The notes beneath the pieces were generated by a model. It ran no database searches. It saw only the letters and a list, made by a program, of their open reading frames with translations, and was not told where the DNA came from. From Basidiobolus meristosporus CBS 931.73 (lineage: Eukaryota > Basidiobolomycota > Basidiobolomycetes > Basidiobolales > Basidiobolaceae), in assembly GCA_002104905.1 (NCBI GenBank), contig MCFE01000045.1, positions 62,001 through 126,000 on the forward strand: a stretch of 64,000 bases of DNA. The letters run 5' to 3'. Both the position numbers and the translations under genes were made by a program. Below are positions 1-10,297 of this stretch, piece after piece (position 1 is the first letter of the stretch; the number at the start of each line of letters is the position of its first letter).

Positions 1-715
1 ATGCTACCACAACAGCTTCACAGATCTTCAATGTCTTTTGATTTTTAGGCTTTGTTATAAACACCACCTTGTCTCCCTCCCACGCTGTGATCGGTTTTTC
101 TGTGGGCTTTATATTTGGGCACTGTTGTTGTGCTTCAAAGACTGTACAGTGTTCCTCTGCTGTTACATTGGGAAATGGCCCAATTCTTGGCTGTAACATT
201 GAGCTACTTGAGTTCCTTCTTTGCAGCAAAGATACTGCTTTCTCTAACTGGGATATTGATTGCTCTACACGTATTATCCGCTCATCCTGTTTCTGGACTA
301 CTTCCACATTTCCCTGGGCTATTGCATCTATCCTATCAGCCACCTCTTGTAGTTGCTTCATTAATGCTTTGCTATGAGCTGACAACATACTTGCTAATAT
401 GGGTGGTGGTGATGTTTTCATGGCCGCTTGCTGATCTTCAACTGAGGGTACTGCATTTGCTACATTCTCATCTACCTGAACATAACAGTCAGCTTGTGGC
501 TCTGCAGAGGTCCTCAATTGCCTACTTGACTGAGAGCCTGAGGAGTCCACATTATTACCTTCAATGGGCACACTGTCCACAGGGCCTTTTTTGGATGTAG
601 TCCCACTTGTTGCACTGAATGTCAAAGCAAGCTGTAGTCCAACTGTTCTTCTGTTGCTATCAGCAGTGGGGATTGGTTGAGAACCAGGCAACTTTGCTTT
701 ATTTTTTGGCGGCAT
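1..715 (-). CDS. ORF1 of the Tnp2 transposon (partial, open to window edge)
   Basis: Read on the minus strand from the ATG at 715-713, this frame is open for 238 codons to position 1, so the stop lies outside the window. It begins MPPKNKAKLPGSQPIP. It has a Ser/Thr/Gln-rich N-terminal part to about residue 120, then a stretch of regularly spaced hydrophobics and glutamines (about 125-185, including ADRIDAIAQ and VEQSISQLEKAVSLLQRR) that looks like a coiled coil. A basic part with AWEGDKVVFITKPKN follows. I recognise no enzyme domain. Decayed copies at 14155-15888, 33939-34560 and 51142-53771 start at the same MPPK-like motif. It lies head to head with the transposase, so an accessory DNA-binding role like plant TnpA is a guess from position only. 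This is the least damaged ORF1 N-terminus in the window. Confidence 0.7.
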   Translation of the reverse strand, partial: MPPKNKAKLPGSQPIPTADSNRRTVGLQLALTFSATSGTTSKKGPVDSVPIEGNNVDSSGSQSSRQLRTSAEPQADCYVQVDENVANAVPSVEDQQAAMKTSPPPILASMLSAHSKALMKQLQEVADRIDAIAQGNVEVVQKQDERIIRVEQSISQLEKAVSLLQRRNSSSSMLQPRIGPFPNVTAEEHCTVFEAQQQCPNIKPTEKPITAWEGDKVVFITKPKNQKTLKICEAVVVA

Positions 716-1673
716 ATATATGGAAGTGAGTCAAACCAAAGGGGAAATAGTGTTACATATACTTGTGTATGTGGTGCCACAACTTTATTTATAATGCTTA
801 CTATGGCAGGTCATCATTGAATCTTACATTCATGTAGGTACAATAGACTTGTTCTGTTGGATAGTGCCTCATTGAGCCATGAGTGCCAAATAGTGCATAG
901 TGTGCCTGAGAGTCATAGCAGACCTAAACTTGGCCACAGAGTGTGGCATATAGTTCTTCATATTCATGCAAAGCAGCCCCTGTGTTTCACCTATGGTGCA
1001 GGAGAAAATCAATTTTTTAACCTTTTTTTTGGGATCAAAATTGTGTATGACATAAAAGAGCACAGACAGACTGAAGATATGCATCTGATACATAATACTC
1101 ATGGCACTCTAAATCTAGCCCCACAGGCTTGTAGCATGTCACAAAAATGCATGGCACTATCTTGGTCCACTGGTACTATCTGGCACTATACTTAAATATT
1201 AGCCCTAAAGTAGAACCTATACAAAGCACTTATAGTGCCAGATAGTACCAGTGGACCAAGATAGTGCCATGCATTTTTGTGACATGCTACAAGCCTGTGG
1301 GGCTAGATTTAGAGTGCCATGAGTATTATGTATCAGATGCATATCTTCAGTCTGTCTGTGCTCTTTTATGTCATACACAATTTTGATCCCAAAAAAAAGG
1401 TTAAAAAATTGATTTTTGCCCGCACAGTAGGTGAAACACAGGGGCTGCTTTTCATGAATATGCAGAACTATATGTCACACTCTGTGACCAAGTTTAGGTC
1501 TGCTATGACTCTCAGGCACACTATGGCACTATTTGGCACTCATGGCTCAATGTGGCACTATCCAACAGAACAAGTCTAATGTCTCAAATACAAGACTGTC
1601 TTAAGTTCACATGAGTATTGACCCAAAAGTGATATAATAGCATTATGTTGTTGAGGGTCAAACTGTTAGCCCC
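716..1673. promoter_or_regulatory. Divergent intergenic region ORF1/tnp2, split by foldback insertion
   Basis: This lies between the ORF1 ATG (715) and the tnp2 ATG (1674). Removing the foldback element and one 3-bp duplication leaves 222 bp, the same length as between the two genes in copies B (15889-16110) and E (50920-51141), and 220 bp in copy D. Shared landmarks include TTTATAATGCTTACTATGG and GAATCTTACATTCATGTAGG. It probably serves as a shared bidirectional promoter (inference). Confidence 0.55.
845..1577. mobile_element. Foldback element with AGACTTGTT ends
   Basis: Two long arms, 845-1190 and 1231-1577 (346 and 347 bp), are near-perfect inverted copies around a spacer of about 40 bp. 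The ends are AGACTTGTTC/GAACAAGTCT, flanked by AAT at 842-844 and 1578-1580. The empty site in copy B (about 16015) has a single AAT, which confirms a 3-bp duplication. The first 50 bp of each arm carry GTGCC-like repeats at roughly 10-bp spacing. No transposase is encoded; the two short mirror-image frames inside are by-products of the inverted repeat. Related single arms lie at 16613, 28526 and 54575, and a short element with the same ends at 41226. Confidence 0.85.
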
Positions 1674-4600
1674 ATGGACAAGACTACTTTGACTCAATGC
1701 TGTAAGAGAAGAGAAAAAGACCATGTGGCTATTGTGGCAAGCCTCTCAGCCATGAAGCATGCAGACAGCATAGGAAGTATTACAAGGATCATGGCCAGTG
1801 TTTTGCCACCCAAGTCCTATTTGACCATTCATTGGTCACCACTGTACTAACATTATCTTGCCAACCAGTTGATACTTTATATTGGCACCTGGCTGTCTTT
1901 GTCACCTTGCACAAACTGAGTCAGGTGAGTTTGTGACGCCTTTAGGCTCACCTCATCCTTCTGAATATGGCACGCAGAGTGATAGCTCTGACAAAGAAGG
2001 GTCACTGATGGATTTTGAACCTATCTCCCCTAACAGCAGTTCCACATATGAGCCTGGTCAAATCCCTATATGCAATGAGACAATACCCATTGAAACAAAT
2101 GCCAAGGATACTTTATGGAGCCAAGTGAGCCCAGTAATCCATCTACTGGTGAATGATGTAATGTTGTGGCTAGAGAAGTGGCGTGTTTCCACTAATATCA
2201 GTAATGGGGGCCTTGAGGATTTATTACTACTTCTTGCCAAAATCATACCAGGATGCAACTTACCATATACATGGTATGTGTGGACAACTGTCATGCGGCT
2301 GGCAACATATGATCCAGAGACTGTCCTGATTCCAGCATATGTTAACAGTTGCATGGCATTCACATCCAAAAATGCTACCATTGCAACATGTCCAAATTGT
2401 CAGGAATCCACCACCATTGAGGGAAAACATTGTTCACTCTCCAGATATATTCCAGTCATACCCTGTCTGGGGAAGCTGATGCAGTCCAACAAATATTGCA
2501 AAGCTATACAGTACTGCACTCAGTATCAATCAAGCGCAAACATATCCAATACATTTGATGGCAAACATTACAAACTGCTAAGAAGCAAGGACTATTTTGA
2601 AGGTATGTATGACCATGCCTTTGCTTTAGCACTTGATGGATTCTCATTAAACAAATACTCTACCAGCAAATCCTGCTGGCCACTGATTCTCATCAATCTG
2701 AATCTGCCGCTGTGGTGGTGTATAAGTCCAAGGGAGAGATACGTCCAACACTTCTCAAGTGTTTTGTGTGTGGGGTGTTCACTGGGAGCAACAACCTCTG
2801 GCAAAAGCTTGCTAGGAATACTTGGGTTTTGTCTCTAATCTAATGTGAAGGGGAATAAAGCCACAAGCTTGTCAAGGGAAAACTATTGAGCTACAATCCC
2901 CAACTTAGTTGGCGTCTGAACAAAAGTATGTGCTGGGTTCAGCGTCCTTTGAGATGACAATGTACTAAAGCTTCCAAAGTCAAAACAACTGTAAACTCCA
3001 CCAGCAGGGACTTGATAAGAATGCAGCTTTGGTCAATAGTTACAAAGACAGGAAAGTATCTTTGCCTGTACAAGAACAAACTTGGGAAAGAATCAAATAT
3101 AATAAAAGATACCTACTCTGAGTATTCCTCACAAGTAGTGCCTCCAAGGTCAGTTGGCTGTCAGCGCGGTTTCCTGGGAGTGTCCTGTGGTCTAGGGTTG
3201 GAAGTTCAGGTAGCAGCAGGTAGCAGTGATCACACTAATCAACAAGTTGGTATATTGATAAAAGGGATGATGATTTATTGTAGAGGGATAGCCTCCCTTA
3301 TATACTTTTCTCACTGGCTAAGTGATTACTAATCATGGTGTTCCAAAAGGTTCCGGAGATCAACAGAAATCTTAATGACATCAGAATGACCTAAGAATGT
3401 TTCAAGTAGGTGCCGGAAGGTTCTAAGAGGCACAGCACATCCAACCAATCAGGAATCAGTATTCTGAAACCTGTGTAACATGGGGAAACCATATATGGTA
3501 TGGAAATGGTAGGGATGGTGACATGGGCTGATCATGTGTCACGGGTACTGGCGCGGGTACTTGCCTAATATAGAAGTACTTATAGCTAGTAATCTTACAT
3601 AAAGTGAGGGGTAACTTATGCAATAAGGTAAGCAGGTGTGATAGTCAACTGGCTTATGGGATAGTACTGATTGGGTAAGACAAATGGGATAAAACTAAAA
3701 TAAGTGTAGTAGAGATATTGGGAAGTAGAAAATAAGGGAATGAGCACATCTGTCAGTGGGTGTCACTGTCACCCCACTACACCGCCCATCTTACTGTATC
3801 AGAGCAATAATCTGATGGTAGTCTCACTGGTATCTGGGCCTAGATCACCATCCAACCTGGATAGCTACCTGTATCCATTGCTGGATGAATTTTGTATACC
3901 TTCCAGTGGGATAACGGTAAATGGCCATCATGTAAAAGCGCATATTAATATGTGCATTGGAGATACCCCAGCCATCAGTAAGATAGCAGGTTTTTCCAGG
4001 CACAATGGACAGTATTGCTGTTGAGTGTGTGAGATCCAGGGGATTTACTCCATAACCCACACATATTATTATTGCCCAAGCCCCAGCACTAAGAACATCA
4101 TCTTTCCACAGAGAGAACCTACAGAAGTAAGCATGATATTGCAGCAAAGTTATCAAGCTATAAGCCATTGGCCAGAATATGGAATCAATCAGAAACTGGA
4201 GATACTTAAGATTGAGGGTATCTGTTGGAGCAAAGCTTTCCACTGGGAGCAATGCATTTGCTTTTCAACAATATCCCTATACTGATGACCAAGTTGTACA
4301 TGGGGCATTTCAAGCTAAATGAGCCCTTGAAGATACTGGAGAAATTTGAAAAAATTGGCAAGATATTACTGAGTATCTGCTACCCTAAGTACTTCTCACA
4401 GGCTCCAATTAATATTCATATGCATATGCAACAATACAAATGCAAAGACTGGTTGAACTGGATATGTATTTATTGAAGTGGTGTTCTGAAGCCATTCCTA
4501 CCAAGAGCACATTGGAAGCATTGGGAGTCATATGTGGACATTGTAGAGATATTTATCCAGAAGCAGATCACCAATGCTAACTTGACACATCTACAGTTGT

Positions 4601-5375
4601 TGTGTGAGGAGTTTGTGACAGGGTTTGAGTGGCTACACTACAAGCATAAAGCTGAATGCGTAGATCTCTGCTGCTATTGTATCCATTCTCTACTCCATCT
4701 TGCATGGTGTGTGGAGAATATTGGGCCTTTCTTCACCTTTTGGTAGTTTCCTATGGAGCATATGTGTGGGGAGATAGGAAGACAAGTCAAGTTGGAGGTA
4801 CTGCCATATCCCAATCTCATCAAGAATATTACCTTCAAGTCCGTCATGGATGCAATGAATTTGCACATGGAGGACAGCCAGAAAGAGTTGAAAATACTGA
4901 CAACACATGTGAACATGGAGACACCTATCCTATGGCATTAAGAAGCTAAGCAGCCCCAATGCATGGGTAATCAGTTAAGTAATGTAAAGGTGGGTTGGGT
5001 GCAACAAGCAACTAATTTTTATCAGGAAAACTCCACCAAGATATGCCAGATTTCTCATGGTCACAAGCCAACTTCTATACCATTCAATACAGAATTCACA
5101 CAAACAAAAGCCAGTGTGCATCTATAAGGGGGACCAGAATCCAGCAGGGAGAAGGAACATATTGGCTAAATACCAAGAAGTTCTTTGCCAATATTCAGGA
5201 GGTATTCATGGCAGAAGTGGCAACAACCAAGCATATGTTTGCAAGATGTATATGCTACCAGCAGTACAAGGTATATGGCAACTTTGCAAGTGTCACACTA
5301 AAAAGCTGTAAAGTTGAGGTGATAGAAGCATGTCAACTGCAGCAGGTGTGCGCATTTGTAGAGGTTAGTAAGTAG
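1674..5375 (+). pseudogene. tnp2: Tnp2 transposase, copy A (disrupted)
   Basis: From the ATG at 1674 the N-terminus carries a Cys/His motif (CGYCGKPLSHEACRQH in the homologous frame, about 1730-1775). The long frame 1882-2710 includes CPNCQES and the Tnp2 block ending LALDGFSLNKYSTSKSCWPLILIN. The gene is cut by the solo LTR 2711-3781 and resumes with LVSGPRSPSNLDSYLYPLLDEF and GDTPAISKIAGFSRHNGQYCC. It goes on through GAMHLLFNN to a C-terminal part ending at about 5375. Stops at about 4022 and 4476 and frameshifts near 1860 and 4240 show that it is dead even without the LTR. Intact length would be roughly 870 aa. The transposase should bind and cut the CCCTATGA ends. Confidence 0.8.
2711..3781 (-). 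mobile_element. Solo LTR, 1071 bp, in tnp2
   Basis: It begins TGTGGTGGTG, ends CCCCACTACA (TG...CA with imperfect inverted ends), and is flanked by CCGC at 2707-2710 and 3782-3785. Removing it restores the Tnp2 frame (ILINLNLP followed by PILLYQSNN). A second copy at 51198-52239 with duplication CCGG confirms the boundaries. The strand is set by a TATATAAG box and a following AATAAA seen in the second copy. It has no internal coding region, so it is a solo LTR. The 4-bp duplication matches the gypsy elements here, but the parent element is not in the window. Confidence 0.85.
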
Positions 5376-5912
5376 GAGGCCATAGTTTTTTTTGATTTGA
5401 ACTATATGTGGGATACCCAAGGTAGTAGTGGGTAGGCAAATAACATAAGGTGATTCTACAGTGGAATATATGATTTGCACAAGGGGAGGTAGAAAAAGGA
5501 AATACTATTTGGTAAATTGGTTTGGTAGCATTATACAGAACCATTGGCAGGCTGTCATACTGCTGAGAAAAAGCCATCAGAGTCTTGCTGTGAGGCCGTC
5601 AAAACACCGTCAAGTTTCTTGCCATATAAGGCAATTTGAAGTCCTGGCCAACTGGATCCACTTAAAATAGTAATAGAGCACTGAAAGACCTCACAATACC
5701 ATGCAAATATTGTCACAGCACCAATCAAAAATTGTCAAGTTTTATCCCTTTATTTGGCTGTAAAATTTGCAAAACACTGTCATGATCTTGTTATAAGATT
5801 GACAGGAAGGTCACTAACTCCAACCTGCTGTTATTATGATGGTCTCTACATGGGATCTTGGTGGATGCTCTAGATTGGATTCACCCTTTGGACCAAGTTA
5901 TTTTTCATAGGG
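5376..5912 (+). repeat. tnp2-side subterminal region of copy A
   Basis: This noncoding tail lies between the end of tnp2 and the CATAGGG end. It carries repeated GCCATCA, GGCCGTCAAA, ACCGTCAAG and TGTCA motifs (about 5550-5800). The same tail is recognisable at 17030-17570, 30050-30379 and, inverted, 53772-54350. Such arrays resemble the subterminal protein-binding repeats known from plant CACTA elements (inference). Confidence 0.6.
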
Positions 5913-5940
5913 CTCCATGTTCTAACTAAATTCAAATATG

Positions 5941-6303
5941 TGCTGAAATATAGAGCTATTTAGTATCATTCAGCAGCTAAAAGTTTATGTAACAGTTTTG
6001 GACTAGTGTTAGTCTATAGGACTAATTTACAGCCCTCAATTTGCCACTTTCTTTGAGATGTATGATTCTATCATTATTCCCTATAGTCATGATTAACTTG
6101 GCACTTTTACAAAACAATATGTACTGACCCTGAAACTATTAATGAAAGCTCCTAAATGTAAAGAAGTTCTCATAATTGAGTGTTACAGTTGTACTACTTC
6201 AACAAATGTATAGTTACACAGCTTCTTTTGTTTAGCAACAAATCACTATTATATTCATTCTTGATAAGTTCCTCATGTCTAAAACACCTCTTTGGTTGCA
6301 ACA
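5941..6303 (+). repeat. 5' LTR of old copia-2
   Basis: It starts TGCTGAAATATAG and ends GGTTGCAACA, diverged from the 370-bp copia-2 LTR at 35467. The primer site follows at once (GATTATGAGCCC, 6304-6315), a one-base variant of the anticodon-arm primer site described for the young copy. Confidence 0.8.
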
Positions 6304-9122
6304 GATTATGAGCCCTATTTGCCTTAAGTTATTGTAAAGATGACTCCTACCAGCAAACAGAACAATAAGTGCATCTTTACTCAATTGGAGAGGTTTGATG
6401 CCAAGAACTTCAGACTCTGGAGAATCAAGATGCAGCTCAACCTTGCAGAAAATATGCTGAGCAATATAGTAGAAAGAAAAGAAGGTGAGCCCAAGGGAAC
6501 AGCAAAAGAAGTTGCAAAGCTTTAACAGTAGGAGGCAAAGGTCTTTAATGCCATAGGTATCAATCTGCAAGATTCCTTCATTGGTCAGATTTATGCTTTT
6601 AATACTCCCAAATCAGCATGTGAATATTTATGGATGATCTTTAGAATAAAATCAGTATGAAGCGGCCACAGATTGATATGATAGAGCTCATTACTAGAAT
6701 AGATACACATGTAGAAGAGCTTCACAGTATCAATGATGGTGTGGATGATGAAGAAAAAATTCTCTGTTTACCTTGCAGCTTGTTGGACAAGCAAGAGCCA
6801 TCTGTGCTTTATTTTGAGGGCCAAAAAGACAATTTGAGCTTTAATAATGTCAAAGTAAGATATTTGTGTGAAGAATTCAAATATAGTTACCATGCAGAGA
6901 CAATTGAAGATAATGCCTTATTCAGCTCAGAAAGATTTACAAAAAAGGAGGGAAACAGAAAACCATCAAAAACCTGCTTGTTGTGACTACAGTACACAGC
7001 CAGGACACCAGGCAAGTGAATGTAAAAAGAACAAACTGGACAAAAAGCAGAAATAACACAAGGAGAACCTTATAACTACAGAAGAACAGCTCTTTGTATT
7101 TATGCAAGAGAGTGCAGGTAACCATACAAATGAATACTTTTTTGACTCTGGAGCATTGCATCATATTTGAAATATAAAAGAGTGGTCCAGCAGCTTAAGG
7201 ACTACTTGTGTTAGAAAGATTTACCTGGGAGACAGCTCTGCACTATAAGCTTTTGCAAGTATGTCTTTACAGCTTAACATGAACAGTACTCAGTAGCAAA
7301 AATAGCAAACCTGAATGACATAAGCTAAATGCTTGGAATAGGTAAAAACATATTCTCAGTGAGTAAAGCAACTACTCAGGGACAGAGGTATGTTTTTCCA
7401 AAGCTCAGCTGCTCAATTGTGAGAGAAAACAGACTCAAATTTGCTTCAGGAATTATAGATTATAATATTTACAAGTTATGATACAAGGTCAGTGTATCCA
7501 AGTATGTATACATTGCTGAAATCTTTGAAACTGACTGAGAGATAAGACGCTAGGACACATTTGGGAGCAGAAAATGTGCCAATTTGTGAAAATCAGCTTG
7601 TTTTACTCAACTTCAATCAGATTGAGTGTCTGTAAAGAGGTTCTTGTGGAAAGCAAGCTAGGTAGCATTTCAGGAGCTCAGGAGGCATCAATACCACCAA
7701 AACACTGGCTATTGTGCACTTAGACATACGTCAGCCCACAAGAAGAATCTTCTTTGGAGCACAGAGGCAATGATTGATTACAAGACAGCATATACATGGG
7801 CATACATTTGCTGAACTAAGGGTGTGGTGCCAGAGGTGCTTGAGCACTTCAAGAATAGGGCAGAAGCATAATCTGGGTGTAAGTTGAAGGTACTCTGATG
7901 TAATAATGGAGTGGAATGTCATGGAGTAGCAGAACATGCAAATAGGACAATAGCAGAGATGGGAAGATGTGGCTCACATGAAAAGGGAATGAACCTCAAG
8001 TTCTGGGCTAAATCCGTTGCTACTGCCATATACATCAAGAGTCATTGCCCAACAACAGCACCACATGACTCTACACCCTCTGAAGTATATACTGGTAGAA
8101 AACCAGATCTCCACAACTTCAGGATCTTTGGAGGCAATGTTTTCTATCACATTCCCAACAGAAATGCTCCAAGCTGGAACCAAGAAGTAGAGAATGGATC
8201 TCTTTTGACTATTGTGAAGATACTTGAGGGTATAGAGTGTATGAAGGCAAAATTCACATGCTAATCATATGCAGGGAGGTTGTAAATGAGGTTGATACAG
8301 ATCAAAAAGCTGCTGAGATCATTGGACAGCAGCCTGGTGATGCAATAACCACTAATGAAGAAGATATGTGTTCAATTTTGCCAGATACAGCAGAAAACTC
8401 TACCAGTTGTGGCTCTGACTAGATTTACCTGGATATAACATTGATAAGTATATAGAAGGCCCCAGGATCTTGGTGGCAGACATTCAAAGAACATGAAGAT
8501 GCTTGTTGTGCCTCATATGTTAAACCTGAGAATTGGGAACTGGCTATGCAAAGTTCAGTTGCTGGTATATGGAAACAACCCTGCAGGAGGGGTACAAGTC
8601 ACTGAAGAAAGCAGAATATCAGACCTAGTAGATTTACCACATAGTAAAAAGTCAATAGGATTCAGATTAATTTACAAAATCAAGATACTCTCCAATGGTA
8701 GCATTGATAGATTCAAAACTAGATTGATGGCAAAAGGAAATCTCCTGATTTAGGCACTAGACTTTAAGGAAAACTTACTCTGGTAGGCAAGTTTAACTCC
8801 ATAAGGACAGCACTAGTCCTGGTAGCTGTACATGGTCTGGATCCACATCAAACAGACACCAAAACATCCTTTCTGGATGGGGATCTGCAAAAACTATCTA
8901 TATAGAGTAACCATTAGACTTTATCAGCCCAAAATACTCATATAAGGTGCACAGACCTGGAAAATTGTTGCATGGGCTTGAGCAGGCACCTGGAGGATGG
9001 TATAACAAGATCAACACATACCTAGCGGACAATGTGTTTCTTGTTAGCATTGCAAACTACAGTATAATGTGAAACAGCTTAGGATGGAATGCTTATGCTG
9101 GTACCCTATGAGGATAGCCTAT

Positions 9123-9491
9123 TGTTATGATCTGCCGCTTGAATGTTTAAGTTAGATCAGTTTTTAGTCAAATCAATTAGTTATATGTTTAGGTTATCAG
9201 TATATCAGTATTATCTATCAAATCAGTAGCATTAGTCAGCAAATGAATCAGCAGATCCTTATCAGACAGAAATAGATATATTAAGTAGGATCTTATTGGG
9301 TGATGATGATGCAATCAAATGAGTCATCAGCCACAACCTGCATCAGAAAATACAATTAGTCAACAATTGATCTGGCAAAATGTATATAGGGAGCTGCTGG
9401 AACCACAATAAAGATCAGTTCAAGTTTTAGTGAATGCAATACTAGCTAAACTCCCTGTTCCTCTACAACTCTTATACCAAGACTTGTAACA
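9123..9491 (+). repeat. Solo LTR of the gypsy family
   Basis: It runs TGTTATGATCTG to ACTTGTAACA, 369 bp, the same family as the LTRs at 19839 and 28077. CTAT flanks it at 9119-9122 and 9492-9495, a 4-bp target duplication. It has a TATATAGG-like box and AATAAAG near the end. It was inserted into the old copia-2 pol. Confidence 0.85.
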
Positions 9492-9931
9492 CTATTAATA
9501 GCAACAGGTCACCAGGCAATACCTAAGCATAATCTAAGCACTTCAGCAAGCCAGAGATAATAAATCACTAGAATCAAGCCATTTTCCTGTGATCAAAGTC
9601 TTATTTGATGTACATATACAGAAAACTGGGCTAAATCAGTTTAACTACATTGGGTGAGCTCTTAGATGCTTCAAAATGGAAAATTGCAAGCCTGGAGCAA
9701 CCATCATGGACAATAACCTAAGATGGAGCAAATTGTAGCCAGTTTTAGATGGAACAGTGCAAATATGGACCAAAACTTCTGCTACTCATAAATGGTTGGT
9801 AGCCTTGTGTACTTGATGGTGTCTACACATCCAGATATTGCAGTGGCAGTTAAAATAGTCAATCAATTTTTGCAGAACTACAGATCTCATTACATTACTG
9901 CAGGTGAGCAAGTTTTCAGATATTGTCAAGG

Positions 9932-10297
9932 TGTTATAATCTACCGCTTGAATGTTTAAGTCAGATTGTTTTTGGTCAAATCAATTAGTTATATATTTGG
10001 CATATCAGTACATCAGTGTTATCTATCAAATCAGTACATTAGTCACCAAATGAATCAGCAGATCTCTATCAGACAGAAATAGACATTTTAGATAGAATCT
10101 TATTGGGTGATGATCATACAATCAGGTGAGTGATCAGCCACAACCTACAATAGAATATATAATTTGTCAGCAATTGATCTAGCAAAATGTATTTATGGAG
10201 CTGCTGGAACCTCAATAAAATCATTTCAATTCTGAGTAAATACAATACTGCCCAAGCTCCCAATTCCCCTACAGCTCATATACCATGACTTGTAACA
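9932..10297 (+). repeat. Second gypsy solo LTR
   Basis: It runs TGTTATAATCTACC to CTTGTAACA, 366 bp, in the same orientation as the first. The flanks AAGG and ATGA are a decayed 4-bp duplication: the intact copia-2 has AAGGTACC at this point (about 39254). It splits the RNase H region. Confidence 0.8.

Larger units (their letters stand above)
1..5912 (+). mobile_element. Tnp2-type DNA transposon, copy A (left end off window)
   Basis: Copy A has two divergent genes: ORF1 on the minus strand (1-715) and tnp2 on the plus strand (1674 to about 5375). The tnp2-side end is at about 5912, where the sequence reads TTTTTCATAGGG, i.e. CCCTATGAAAAATAA on the other strand. The same end is seen at 17570, 30379 and 53772. 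The ORF1-side end lies outside the window. Two later insertions interrupt it: a foldback element (845-1577) and a solo LTR (2711-3781). The Tnp2 family (Pfam Tnp2) belongs to the EnSpm/CACTA group, whose members make 3-bp target duplications. Confidence 0.8.

Noticed and set aside
869-1579. Two short frames with the same start (MSIMYQMHIFSL...) on opposite strands
   Set aside because: They are mirror images produced by the two arms of the foldback element; no other sign of coding.
3765-3790. CACTACACCG read as a CACTA transposon end inside tnp2
   Set aside because: It is the right end of the solo LTR 2711-3781: a CCGC duplication follows, and the second copy (51198-52239) has the same boundary with its own CCGG duplication.
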